Shown here: positions 26,332-35,224 of the stretch, one piece after another
Position numbering within the stretch: the first letter of the stretch is position 1
How the letters are laid out: each line of letters starts with the position of its first letter
Source: Bacteroidota bacterium
GTDB taxonomy: Bacteria; Bacteroidota; Bacteroidia; Cytophagales; Cyclobacteriaceae
Length of the DNA: 64,000 bases
Assembly (NCBI GenBank): GCA_024280115.1
Contig: JAJRQT010000202.1
Span: 86,775 to 150,774, forward strand
Direction: 5' to 3'
The notes under the pieces: model-generated
The model's database searches: none
What the model was told of the DNA's origin: nothing
Seen by the model: the letters and a program-made list of their open reading frames with translations, nothing else
Program-made: the position numbers and the translations under genes

Positions 26332-28707
26332 TTATGACTCAACTGGTGATTGTACACTTTTCTTCATATTATTTCTAACTATATTTGAGGAGTTAAAATT
26401 ACCATATCCCTGACCATACATTCTGTTGTACCCGGCATTATTGCTTTTAACACTATTGAAAAGTAAATAAATATTTTTTAAAGTGCCCTGGCTTTGTAGT
26501 TGATTGATCATTGTCAAACTATCTTTATTTGTGAAGTTTTGTCGGAGGACAAACAGATTAATATCAGATTGATTTCCTACAATGATTGGGTCAGTGACCA
26601 TGAAGGCTGGAGCATTATCGAAAATGACATAATCAAAACGGTTTTTGGATATTTTAATAAAAGATTTAAAATTGTCTGTACCTAATAATTCGGAAGGATT
26701 CGGTGGTATTGGACCGGATGAGGTGAAAAATAGATTTTTTATCGAAGTCTCCGAAACAATTTCTTCAAAACTGTTTTTTCCAATTAGAAATGTACTTAAT
26801 CCAATTTTATTTTGTTTATCAAATATTTCATGAATTCTGGGTTTTCGCAAATCAGTACAAACGAGCAGCACTTTTTTGTGATTTAGAGCTATACTGGCAG
26901 CTAAATTCGCTGATAAAAAAGATTTACCTTCACCTGGAATACTTGAGTGAATTGAAATGACATTAGTATCATCTTCTGACAATAAAAAGTGTAAATTCGT
27001 CCTTAATGCCCTGATAGATTCTGAAAGGCCAGTATGCGGGTATTTAATTATTGGTAAATCAGTTTTTAGTTTATTTCTAATAATACTTCCAACAACGGGG
27101 ATGTCACTATTTTTCTCTATTTCTTCCTTACTATTAATTGTGTTATTAAAATAATCTTTAACAATAATTACTAAAAACGGAACAATTAGGCCGAAGATTA
27201 GACCAAATATCATGTTTATTTTTTTTACTGGTCCCAACAAAGTTGCTGTATCTAAGCTCGCATAATCAAGCACCTGAATATCCGAAATATTTGACGCCTT
27301 GGTGATTGCAGCTTCAGCACTTTTTTGCATCAGAAAGGTGTAGAGTTCATTGTTTATGTCAAATTTACGTTTATAATTGATTAGGTTCTGCTCTGTTTTA
27401 GGTAACACAGTCAGTCTGGAATTGAGTGTGCTTTTTCGTTGCTTAAAATTTTGTAATTCAACATTGACATTACTCAACAAACTTTTAAGGTTTTCATCTA
27501 ATATCTGCTTGGTATAACTTATTTCATTTTCTATAGCAATCCTGGCTGGATTTATTTTAGTAAGAGAGGAAGAAATTGCGCTTCTCCTGCTATATAATTC
27601 AGACAACTTAACTACCAGGCTATTCAAGGAAGGATCTGTTATGCCAACAACTGAAGGAGCTACCATAAGTTCCATTTGTTTGGCATCTCCCAGGTACTTT
27701 TGCAAGTTTTTGTAGTAATCATATCTCATGGTAGCCATTGATTCTTCATATTCAAGTTCTTTTAACTGTTCTACTACCAAACCCGCTTCCTGATTCAGAT
27801 CAACAATTCTGTTTCTTGATCGAAAATCTGTGAAATCATCACCAGCAGTTTGAAGTGAATCCACAATACCTCCTAACTGTCTATCAATAAATTTGATGGT
27901 ATTTTCTGATATCTGGTTTTTCTTCCGCAAGCCGAAATTAATGTAAACTTCTGCCAGTTGATTTAGAAAATCTGATTCACGCTCGGGTTGGTTACCTATT
28001 ATCTTTAGCTGAATGAGATCAGATTCTTCATCATAGGCGGAAATATCTAATTTTTCCTGATAAGATAGTGTTAACCAATTAAGGTCCTTAAAAACAAAAT
28101 AATAATTGTAGTCCGAGTCAATTAACTGATAATCAGCCTTTTCTATTGTAAAATTGAAATAACTATTTGAAAATAATTCACCGTATTTTCCATTTTGTTT
28201 AAATTCAATATTTATCTTCTTTCCATCTAATTTTACCTCATCGTCAACAGTTATTTGATATGTAGAATCGGTAAGGTTAGTGATGTATAAGGGTATTTCA
28301 GAAATATTTAGATAATCAGTAACTTCCGTAACTTTAAATGGAGCATTATTGTAAAGATCTGTATGTTTCAGGTATTTTTCCTTGTACCAGTAAACTCTCC
28401 AGTTTAGATTTATTAATGTTTGTCTAACAATTGAATAGGAACTTAAAATGCCAATATGATTCACAATATTGGTTTTAGAACCAAGTAATTGTCCTGAAAA
28501 CATTTCTTCAATTCCAGAGCTCTTTTTATTTTCTTCAGCTAAAACCAGACTTTTAAGTTCATATTCTTCTTGTGATATCCGGTTAAATCCAAATCCTAAT
28601 GCCAGACCTATAAACCCACAAACTACAAACCAATACCAATTAGCAATGACCTTGTTTATAAACCCTTTTACATCAATACCTTCTTCCTCTTCGATTTTAT
28701 ATTCCAT
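26332..28707 (-). CDS. Polysaccharide copolymerase/tyrosine autokinase (Wzc-like)
   Basis: A 791-residue inner-membrane protein that controls chain length and export of capsule or EPS by cycles of tyrosine autophosphorylation. The Wzz-type domain has a first membrane segment near 30-48 (WYWFVVCGFIGLALGFGF), a long periplasmic coiled-coil region and a second membrane segment near 500 (MIFGLIFGLIVPFLVIIV). The cytoplasmic BY-kinase domain has Walker A (SSIPGEGKSFLSAN, about 587-600), Walker A' (LLVCTDLRKPRI) and Walker B (YVIFDNAP). The C-terminal tail carries a tyrosine cluster (GYNRMYGQGYGNF) as phosphorylation sites. It needs an outer-membrane Wza-type partner, which is not in this window. 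Confidence 0.95.
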   Translation of the reverse strand: MEYKIEEEEGIDVKGFINKVIANWYWFVVCGFIGLALGFGFNRISQEEYELKSLVLAEENKKSSGIEEMFSGQLLGSKTNIVNHIGILSSYSIVRQTLINLNWRVYWYKEKYLKHTDLYNNAPFKVTEVTDYLNISEIPLYITNLTDSTYQITVDDEVKLDGKKINIEFKQNGKYGELFSNSYFNFTIEKADYQLIDSDYNYYFVFKDLNWLTLSYQEKLDISAYDEESDLIQLKIIGNQPERESDFLNQLAEVYINFGLRKKNQISENTIKFIDRQLGGIVDSLQTAGDDFTDFRSRNRIVDLNQEAGLVVEQLKELEYEESMATMRYDYYKNLQKYLGDAKQMELMVAPSVVGITDPSLNSLVVKLSELYSRRSAISSSLTKINPARIAIENEISYTKQILDENLKSLLSNVNVELQNFKQRKSTLNSRLTVLPKTEQNLINYKRKFDINNELYTFLMQKSAEAAITKASNISDIQVLDYASLDTATLLGPVKKINMIFGLIFGLIVPFLVIIVKDYFNNTINSKEEIEKNSDIPVVGSIIRNKLKTDLPIIKYPHTGLSESIRALRTNLHFLLSEDDTNVISIHSSIPGEGKSFLSANLAASIALNHKKVLLVCTDLRKPRIHEIFDKQNKIGLSTFLIGKNSFEEIVSETSIKNLFFTSSGPIPPNPSELLGTDNFKSFIKISKNRFDYVIFDNAPAFMVTDPIIVGNQSDINLFVLRQNFTNKDSLTMINQLQSQGTLKNIYLLFNSVKSNNAGYNRMYGQGYGNFNSSNIVRNNMKKSVQSPVES

Positions 28708-28849
28708 ATCATTAGTTATTAATAATCTTCCTGTATCACTTTAGAGCATTTTGCTATTGCAATGTGTAATGTTAATCCTTCAACGAAACTCAATTTATAA
28801 CAACTCTGAAAGACGACTTTTCATGTAAGTTGTAAAATAAGAGTTATAA

Positions 28850-29800
28850 TTAAAATGCATTTTTTCGTACTTTCTTACCAAATATAGTTAAATAGATAAT
28901 GTAAATATCTAATGCAAAACTCCAATTTTCTATATACCATATATCATGAAGAGTTCTTGCGTAGTAATCCAATTTAGAATCAGTAGGTCCTCTCCAGCCA
29001 TTTACCTGAGCCCATCCTGTAATGCCGGGCCGTATATATTGACGGACGTTATGTGTATAAATATTTTTCTGAAATTCTTTATTCAAATTAATTCGATGCG
29101 GCCTGGGGCCAACAATGGACATTCTGTTACCAAAGACATTAAAAAGTTGGGGTAACTCATCCAAACTATATTTCCTTAGAAATCTCCCGACTCTTGTAAT
29201 TCTTTTATCGTTCAATACAGTGGATTTAGTACCTGCCAATTCATCATCATTATGTGTCATAGATCTGAATTTAAAAACTTCAAATCTAATTCCACGCTTT
29301 CCTTCCCTCAAAGGTTTATAAAAAACAGGACCTTTACTTTCAAATTTAATAGCAATAGCTATTACAATGAACAGCGGAGTGCAGACTACAATTGCCATTA
29401 TAGAAAAACTTAGATCAAACGCCCGTTTCCAAAAACGATTACTGTAATAATCCAACTTTACCTCACGGATGTTTACCAACGGAATATCACCCAATTTTTC
29501 AATTTCGTAATTTCTATTAAAAAGGCCATAATAGTCCGGCACTATTCTTGGCCTGATCCCATGATACTCAGCTGTATTAATTATTTCTTTAATAATTTTA
29601 TTGTCAAGAGAGTTGAGTGCAATAATAACGTCATTGATCTCGAATTTTCTTATTACAGTGCTAAAATCTTTTAAGGTCCCAAGGACATTAAATTTTTCGG
29701 ATTTTAATTTTACATCGTCTAAATATCCAATTATAAGCCCTCTATCCGGATTATTTACATAGAATTCTTCGATAGAATGTCCAATATTTCCGGCGCCCAC
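28850..29800 (-). CDS. Initiating sugar-phosphate transferase, Rossmann and catalytic part of an interrupted gene
   Basis: The downstream piece of a WcaJ/WbaP-type polyprenyl-phosphate hexose-1-phosphate transferase, which starts EPS repeat-unit assembly. A Rossmann-like domain (GAGNIGHSIEEF, preceded in frame by GKVLIV), one membrane helix (FDLSFSIMAIVVCTPLFIVI) and the full catalytic domain (KFRSM, YSLDELPQ with the catalytic Asp-Glu, IVGPRPH, RPGITGWAQVNG) are intact. The frame continues upstream without a stop to 29920, where it meets a TAA at 29921-29923 that is in phase with the membrane-domain ORF ending there. The GTG at 29800 lies inside the Rossmann strand and is an unlikely natural start. 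The catalytic domain alone could still work if re-initiated, since PglC-type enzymes consist of little more. Confidence 0.85.
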   Translation of the reverse strand: MGAGNIGHSIEEFYVNNPDRGLIIGYLDDVKLKSEKFNVLGTLKDFSTVIRKFEINDVIIALNSLDNKIIKEIINTAEYHGIRPRIVPDYYGLFNRNYEIEKLGDIPLVNIREVKLDYYSNRFWKRAFDLSFSIMAIVVCTPLFIVIAIAIKFESKGPVFYKPLREGKRGIRFEVFKFRSMTHNDDELAGTKSTVLNDKRITRVGRFLRKYSLDELPQLFNVFGNRMSIVGPRPHRINLNKEFQKNIYTHNVRQYIRPGITGWAQVNGWRGPTDSKLDYYARTLHDIWYIENWSFALDIYIIYLTIFGKKVRKNAF

Positions 29801-29920
29801 AATGAGTACTTTTCCAAAATGTTCCCCTTCCTGTTTATTTGATATTAGGTGCGAATAGAAATAAGAAATAAAAAATTTAAAAAAGAAGAAAACTAAAAAC
29901 GAACCAAGAAAAAGAGCTCT

Positions 29921-30214
29921 TTAAATATTATCAAGATTTAGCAAAACGATTAGGAATGATGCAATTGATAAATATATAAGCATTTTCACTACTAAATCCT
30001 TAATTCTTGAGAATAGTGTATGGCGAATAAATAATTTTTCATTTATAAAAGGTAGAAAGGTGATGACCCAACTTATATTGAGTAATATCACACCATAAGG
30101 AATTATCAAAATTCTATGATAGTGAACAAATGCTGTTATCAACAACGAAAGGTTTAACAACAAAAGATCAACCACTAAAAAAATAAGAATAAGTATCCGG
30201 TCTCTAATTTTCAT
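29921..30214 (-). pseudogene. N-terminal membrane domain of the interrupted sugar transferase
   Basis: A 97-residue ORF with three or four membrane segments (ILIFLVVDLLLLNLSLLITAF, split here; IIPYGVILLNISWVITFLPF; MLIYLSIASFLIVLLNL), matching the start of the N-terminal membrane domain of WcaJ-type transferases. It ends in TAA at 29921-29923. The same frame then continues open (RALFLGSFLVFFFFKFFISYF, the next expected membrane helix) into the catalytic ORF, so this is one gene with a premature in-frame stop, not two genes and not a frameshift. A real nonsense mutation or a sequencing/assembly error would look the same. Confidence 0.8.
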
Positions 30215-30305
30215 ATATTCAAAAGCACAGGATTTTCTTTATGCTATTTATCATTTATTGAAACGAGTTATTTGCCTTGCAAAACCAATTTTTCGGAGAT
30301 TCATC

Positions 30306-31610
30306 CTACCAACAAATCCCATCATAGTTCTTTGAAGTAACGTTATTATTCATCCGCACTAAATCTATTACTTGTTTTTCAGGATATGATTTATGAATAT
30401 TTTCAAATTCAATGTTTTTTTGTGTAATGACTAGTACATCTGATGCATGTATAACGCTCTCTAAATTATCAGTGATAATATTTGAGATATGCGGAATATG
30501 TTTATCAATGTAGCTCTTGTTTGTTCCTGTTATATTTGAAAGATTTACATTTTTATCAAAAATTGAAAGATTAAAACCTTTTCCAAGAAGTTTTTCCGCT
30601 AATTCTACTGATGGACTATACCTTAAATCATCGGTTCCCGCTTTAAAACTTAGCCCCAGAATTCCTATATTTCGAACCCCCTTATTTTCTATCATATTGT
30701 AAACCAATTCTTTTTGGTAAGCATTCGATTCTTCTATGGTATTAATTACCGGAACATCTAAATAGTAATCATGAGCAATAGTTTTAAGCGCCTTTAGATC
30801 TTTTGGTAAACAAGAACCACCATATGCGTATCCGGGTTTGAAATAACTGGTTGAAATATTCAATTGATCATCCATGCAAAAAAGATCCATTACTTTATGT
30901 GAATCAATTCCGATTTTTTTACAGATATTTCCTACTTCATTCGCAAAAGTAATTTTTAATGCATGAAACGAATTGTTAATATATTTAATAATTTCAGCCA
31001 CCTTTATGTCAACTAACTGAATTGGAGCATTTATATTTTCGTATAATTTTGACATTTTTGCTAGTGATTTCTGATGATCACCTCCTAAGACAGTTACAGC
31101 TGGATTGTAATAATCCTTAACAGCAGATCCCTCTCGTAAAAATTCCGGATTAGAAATAACTGAAAACTCTTCGTTTATTTTTTTACCGGAAAATTTTTCT
31201 ATAATCGCACCAACCTTTTTATTGGTTCCGGGCATAACAGTACTACGTATAACTACAATATGAAAAGCCATTTTCTCAGCAATTCCTTTAGCAATATTTT
31301 CGGCTGTTCTATAAATGTAGCTTAAATTCAAATGTCCCTCAGGCGAATTTGGTGTGCCGACACAAATAATCGATATCTCTGTTTCCTTCACAGCTGTTTT
31401 GAAATCTTTGGTTGCAGAGATCAGGCCTTTTCTATGATTATCCTCGATTAATCGATCGATATCTTTTTCTATAATTGTGGGTTTCCCGGAATTGATGAGA
31501 TTTATTTTATGATCAACCACATCAACACCAATTACTTTATTTCCACTTTCTGCGAGACATCCCATGCCTACACAACCAACATAACCCAATCCAAATATTG
31601 ATATATTCAT
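30306..31610 (-). CDS. Nucleotide-sugar dehydrogenase, AlgD-like (GDP-mannose 6-dehydrogenase)
   Basis: A 434-residue cytoplasmic NAD-dependent enzyme that oxidises a sugar nucleotide at C6 to a uronic acid. NAD site FGLGYVGCVGMGCLAESG (2-20), VGTPNSPEG, RSTVMPGT, SNPEFLREGSAVKDY, and the catalytic Cys 267 in YAYGGSCLPKDLKAL. Length, the Cys position and the stretches INLINSGK, NISTSYFKPGYAYGG and GILGLSFKAGTDDLR follow Pseudomonas AlgD (GDP-mannose 6-dehydrogenase, Cys 268) more closely than UDP-glucose dehydrogenases. The product would be GDP-mannuronate. Substrate is inferred from resemblance only. Confidence 0.9.
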   Translation of the reverse strand: MNISIFGLGYVGCVGMGCLAESGNKVIGVDVVDHKINLINSGKPTIIEKDIDRLIEDNHRKGLISATKDFKTAVKETEISIICVGTPNSPEGHLNLSYIYRTAENIAKGIAEKMAFHIVVIRSTVMPGTNKKVGAIIEKFSGKKINEEFSVISNPEFLREGSAVKDYYNPAVTVLGGDHQKSLAKMSKLYENINAPIQLVDIKVAEIIKYINNSFHALKITFANEVGNICKKIGIDSHKVMDLFCMDDQLNISTSYFKPGYAYGGSCLPKDLKALKTIAHDYYLDVPVINTIEESNAYQKELVYNMIENKGVRNIGILGLSFKAGTDDLRYSPSVELAEKLLGKGFNLSIFDKNVNLSNITGTNKSYIDKHIPHISNIITDNLESVIHASDVLVITQKNIEFENIHKSYPEKQVIDLVRMNNNVTSKNYDGICW

Positions 31611-31617
31611 AAGTATT

Positions 31618-32640
31618 TTATTTTGCGAATTCTATTATTTTCTTCTCTATAAAAAGCGAAACGTCTTCCCATTCGTTAAGTAGTTTCTTTCTGAACGTCT
31701 CTTGCTCTGTAACCGTCACTTTTTTATCGATATAATCCTTTAAAAAATCAGGTACTTTTGTCGATGTTATATGAAATAACATATTTAAATCGATGAGCTT
31801 TTTGTTTGCAGTCATCTCCCGGATGCCACAGTAAATTGCCGGCACTCCCAACAGTGCTGCTTCACGAGCCATACTATCTCCGGAAGAAATCATGATATCA
31901 CTGTAATACATAAGTGAATGAATATCACGCAGAGGCTCCTGAAGAATACACCAATTGTCCGGATATAAATTTTTCGTCTTTTTGTCTTCAAGTGACAGTA
32001 ACACTTTATATTCTTTAGGAAACTTGTCAGAAATAGTGGCGACTAAATTCGAAGCCTGATTACTATAGTTAAAACTCGTATTGATAACTTCACGGACAAA
32101 TATGTATTTCTTCCCGAGAAGGTTGTAGTCTTCTAAAACCGAAGGATCCGGATTAAAATAGCGGGGCGATAGGTATGCCCATTCCTTTAATGCATTAAAG
32201 GTTTCAATTTCAGGACCAAAATCTTTTATTTTTGGATAATAGGTTTTGGAGGATGTTAATTTTTGTAATCTGACATGCTTTTTATATTCCGGATCATCAT
32301 AAAACTGAAGATTTGGTATTCCATTCAACTTGGCAGCTGACCCCAAAATAAAACTGCTCACACTTATTCCTATATTGTACTTTTTTTTCAACAAGAAAAA
32401 GAACATTTGAAAAAATCGAAGAATGTTAGCCTCAAATATAATAGAGAACTTTGTCCCTCTATGAACACCGATTTTTGTTACTTTAAAATCAGCATATTCC
32501 TTTTTGGCAATTTTATAAACCCTTCCCCGATCAATGGCGACAATATCAATAATCCAACCTTCTGATTTTAGTTTATAAAGGACTGGACGAAAAAAATTCA
32601 GGTGCGCCGGATGTCTTATATCTACAATTAGTTTTTTCAC
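31618..32640 (-). CDS. DUF354 family protein, glycosyltransferase-like
   Basis: A 340-residue protein 7 bp upstream of the AlgD-like gene. The N-terminus MKKLIVDIRHPAHLNFFRPV is typical of DUF354, a family with the GT-B fold related to UDP-GlcNAc 2-epimerases and MurG-like transferases, found in EPS and LPS loci. Later features include SSGDSMAREAALLGVPAIYCG, a nucleotide-sugar-binding-like segment (split in this quote at 20 residues or fewer elsewhere). Probably a glycosyltransferase or epimerase of EPS assembly; donor unknown. Confidence 0.8.
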   Translation of the reverse strand: MKKLIVDIRHPAHLNFFRPVLYKLKSEGWIIDIVAIDRGRVYKIAKKEYADFKVTKIGVHRGTKFSIIFEANILRFFQMFFFLLKKKYNIGISVSSFILGSAAKLNGIPNLQFYDDPEYKKHVRLQKLTSSKTYYPKIKDFGPEIETFNALKEWAYLSPRYFNPDPSVLEDYNLLGKKYIFVREVINTSFNYSNQASNLVATISDKFPKEYKVLLSLEDKKTKNLYPDNWCILQEPLRDIHSLMYYSDIMISSGDSMAREAALLGVPAIYCGIREMTANKKLIDLNMLFHITSTKVPDFLKDYIDKKVTVTEQETFRKKLLNEWEDVSLFIEKKIIEFAK

Positions 32641-32662
32641 AAATAAACTTTAATATAAATGA

Positions 32663-33244
32663 TTAATGGAAGTATCTTTTATAATTGTGTAAGTAGGTTA
32701 TGGTATTTACCTTTCGTTTTCTTATAAGTTTTGCGGGATTACCTGCATAAATGCCCCAAGGTTCAGTACTCTTTGTGAGAACACTATCAAGAGCAATAAC
32801 ACTGCCTTCCTCAAGCGTTAATCCTGGCAATACACTTGCTCCGGTAAAAATACTGACATGATCTTTTATTGTAACTGTGGCTCCTATAGTTTCATACAAC
32901 GGGCTGTCCAAATTGTGTCCTAATGTGAGAATTTTTACATATCCTGCTATATCAACATTATTTCTTATTTCAATCCCTCTTCTCCCATCCAACAAGGAGT
33001 TATTCCCAATTGAGCAATTGTTTCCAATTTTAATTTTATGTGGAGAATACATACGGACCCTCATTTGTATATGAGAGAACTTTCCGATTTTTACAAACAT
33101 AAAATACTTATAAAGTATTTTTCTTAAAAAATAGCTTGGTATCCTCGATATTATATGATTCCCTATGGCCATATGAAGAAACCGCAGATAATCAATTATT
33201 TTCCGTAAAGGGGAGTTCTTTTTCAATTGTTCTTCAAATCGCAT
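32663..33244 (-). CDS. Left-handed beta-helix acyltransferase (WcaF/MaaT type)
   Basis: A 193-residue protein of the hexapeptide-repeat acyltransferase family. Isoleucine-rich hexapeptides (IKIGNNCSIGNNSLLD, IEIRNNVDIAGYVKI, VTIKDHVSIFTGASVLPG) build the beta-helix. The conserved His is in LTLGHNLDSP, and the end YAGNPAKLIRKR is a family signature. It probably O-acetylates an EPS sugar from acetyl-CoA in the cytoplasm. Confidence 0.92.
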   Translation of the reverse strand: MRFEEQLKKNSPLRKIIDYLRFLHMAIGNHIISRIPSYFLRKILYKYFMFVKIGKFSHIQMRVRMYSPHKIKIGNNCSIGNNSLLDGRRGIEIRNNVDIAGYVKILTLGHNLDSPLYETIGATVTIKDHVSIFTGASVLPGLTLEEGSVIALDSVLTKSTEPWGIYAGNPAKLIRKRKVNTITYLHNYKRYFH

Positions 33245-33277
33245 ATATAAAGTTAATTATTACCATGTAATAATATT

Positions 33278-35200
33278 TTATAAGGTTTCAACTTTGATTT
33301 TAGTTATACATTCAAAAGAATCTTCAAAATTTTTAACTCCAATAATTACTGATGACGGTTCGATTTGGTAGTATCCTTTTGAATACCAACCTATTACAGG
33401 ATTGTTTTGCCCTTTCAAAACAGAATATTGAAAATCATTCGGTAAATTTAGTGTTACAGTTGTAGAACTATTTTGATTTTTCAATTCGTATATATTTAAT
33501 CCGGTTTGTTTAATTTCTATGTCAGGATGAATATGATAGATAATTTCCGCTTTATGAATGACACCGTTCAAGTTGCTAAGAGAATCAATAATTAAGAATA
33601 AATTTTCTTTCTTTCTATACTGTACCTTTCGTCTATGATTTGTGCCAATTGCCTCATAACCATTATGTTCTCCTGTAACTTCTTCCAACTCGTCTGTTAT
33701 TGAAGTATTTTGAACATTTGATTTATAATGTTTTAACCAAATCATAGGAGCTTTTGAAAGCGCCTGATCACAATTATCAATTCTAATTGTATTGTGTGCT
33801 ACAGTACCTTTAAAATATTGTCTGAAATCAGGCTCTTTATGATAAACATAAGTTCCGGGGTCAACCAAAAACCATTGATTCTTGACTTTTAAAACGAATG
33901 ATAAAGCATCTGCATGCCCATGAACTGCAGTAGATAAATAACCAAGCGGAGCTACATTGAAGTGCGCATATATTTTATTGTCATTATTTTTAAAGTAAAA
34001 ATGTCCTTGTTTTTGAAAGAATGCTGAGCGCCCTTCTGATTTCTCCAATTGTGAGGAATTATACTTTATTTCAGCATCTCTTCCGAATATAAGTAGATTT
34101 TTAATCCCAAATTCAGTTGTTTTTTGTTTATATGCTTTATCATTAAATAAAATCACTCCAGAGGCGATGATACATTTAAAATTGTTATAATGTTTCAATT
34201 CAGGTTTGAATAAGAAACCATCATCTTCATCGCCATAATTATATGGTTCACCATCAGAATCTGTTGCATCATATATATAATCATAGATATTCTTCAATTC
34301 ATCCTTGTAGGACTTTGAAAATAAATTGTTTGTTTTTTCTCCGACCCAAAAACTTATAGTAAGGAAATCAGCTATAAACTGAATATATTCAAACGATTCC
34401 TCTTTGTTGATACCATGATTATGTTGTTTTAAAATTTCTCGTTCAAGTAAATGTTTACTCTTTTTTTTCCATCTGTCAGATTTATTAAAATCCCACACGC
34501 TACATGCAATATATAAGCTGGCTAATTCGCCTATTAAATGATTATTAGCAGAGGAATAAAATGAAAGATGTTTTCTGATAAATTTAATATGATGATAAAT
34601 CGAGTGGTTCCATCTTCCTGTTAAAAATTGCTGGAAATATTTATCATGTTTTAGATCGGTTGAATTCAATATTTCGATTGTTAACCACCAGTTTAATAAT
34701 CTAACTGAAACTTCTAGCCCACTGTACCAATTGACGCCAATAAGATATGGGTTTTCAACTATCCAACTTGAAATGGATGATTTTATTAAGTTTAAATATT
34801 TTTCACTACCTGTAGCTATATAATTAACAGCCCAACTTACTAGAAAATGGAAGCGGTTTATTTCCCAGGTATGCTTTACGCATTTATTACCATGGGTTCG
34901 GGGAGACATTGAAAAACAAAACTTTTTATCAAAGGAATTATTCGAATACAAATCATAGTGCCAGGGAATGGTTTCTTCTATAGAGAGATTTTTACCAAAT
35001 ACTAATAAATCTTTCGGTAAATTTAATTTTTCAATTCGAGGGATATCCAGAACACCACTGAAATGAATATGTTTTATACTTTTTTGATTTCTATTTAGAA
35101 ATAACTTTTCATTTTTTCTTCCTAAAAATTGATAGATCCTAAATACTAATTCTAAAAAAGATAAAGTTTTTAATCTATTTATCAGCCAATTTAAATTCAT
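33278..35200 (-). CDS. Heparinase II/III family protein (alginate-lyase type)
   Basis: A 640-residue protein with an alpha/alpha-toroid N-terminal part (about 90-370; WEINRFHFLVSWAVNY, NPYLIGVNWYSGLEVSVRLL) and a beta-sheet heparinase II/III C-terminal domain (about 400-630; TAVHGHADALSFVLKV with conserved His, WFLVDPGTYVYH, GTVAHNTIRID). Members inside EPS loci are thought to act as lyases on the nascent or misassembled uronate polymer in the periplasm, although no clear signal peptide is seen here (MNLNWLINRLKTLSFLELVF). It agrees with the AlgD-like enzyme in pointing to a uronate polymer. Confidence 0.88.
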   Translation of the reverse strand: MNLNWLINRLKTLSFLELVFRIYQFLGRKNEKLFLNRNQKSIKHIHFSGVLDIPRIEKLNLPKDLLVFGKNLSIEETIPWHYDLYSNNSFDKKFCFSMSPRTHGNKCVKHTWEINRFHFLVSWAVNYIATGSEKYLNLIKSSISSWIVENPYLIGVNWYSGLEVSVRLLNWWLTIEILNSTDLKHDKYFQQFLTGRWNHSIYHHIKFIRKHLSFYSSANNHLIGELASLYIACSVWDFNKSDRWKKKSKHLLEREILKQHNHGINKEESFEYIQFIADFLTISFWVGEKTNNLFSKSYKDELKNIYDYIYDATDSDGEPYNYGDEDDGFLFKPELKHYNNFKCIIASGVILFNDKAYKQKTTEFGIKNLLIFGRDAEIKYNSSQLEKSEGRSAFFQKQGHFYFKNNDNKIYAHFNVAPLGYLSTAVHGHADALSFVLKVKNQWFLVDPGTYVYHKEPDFRQYFKGTVAHNTIRIDNCDQALSKAPMIWLKHYKSNVQNTSITDELEEVTGEHNGYEAIGTNHRRKVQYRKKENLFLIIDSLSNLNGVIHKAEIIYHIHPDIEIKQTGLNIYELKNQNSSTTVTLNLPNDFQYSVLKGQNNPVIGWYSKGYYQIEPSSVIIGVKNFEDSFECITKIKVETL

Positions 35201-35224
35201 AGTTATGATTTCTTGTATCTTCCA

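Noticed and set aside
29801..29923. Frameshift between two sugar-transferase ORFs
   Set aside because: The two ORFs are in the same reading phase (start difference divisible by three), so the break is an in-frame stop codon rather than an indel.
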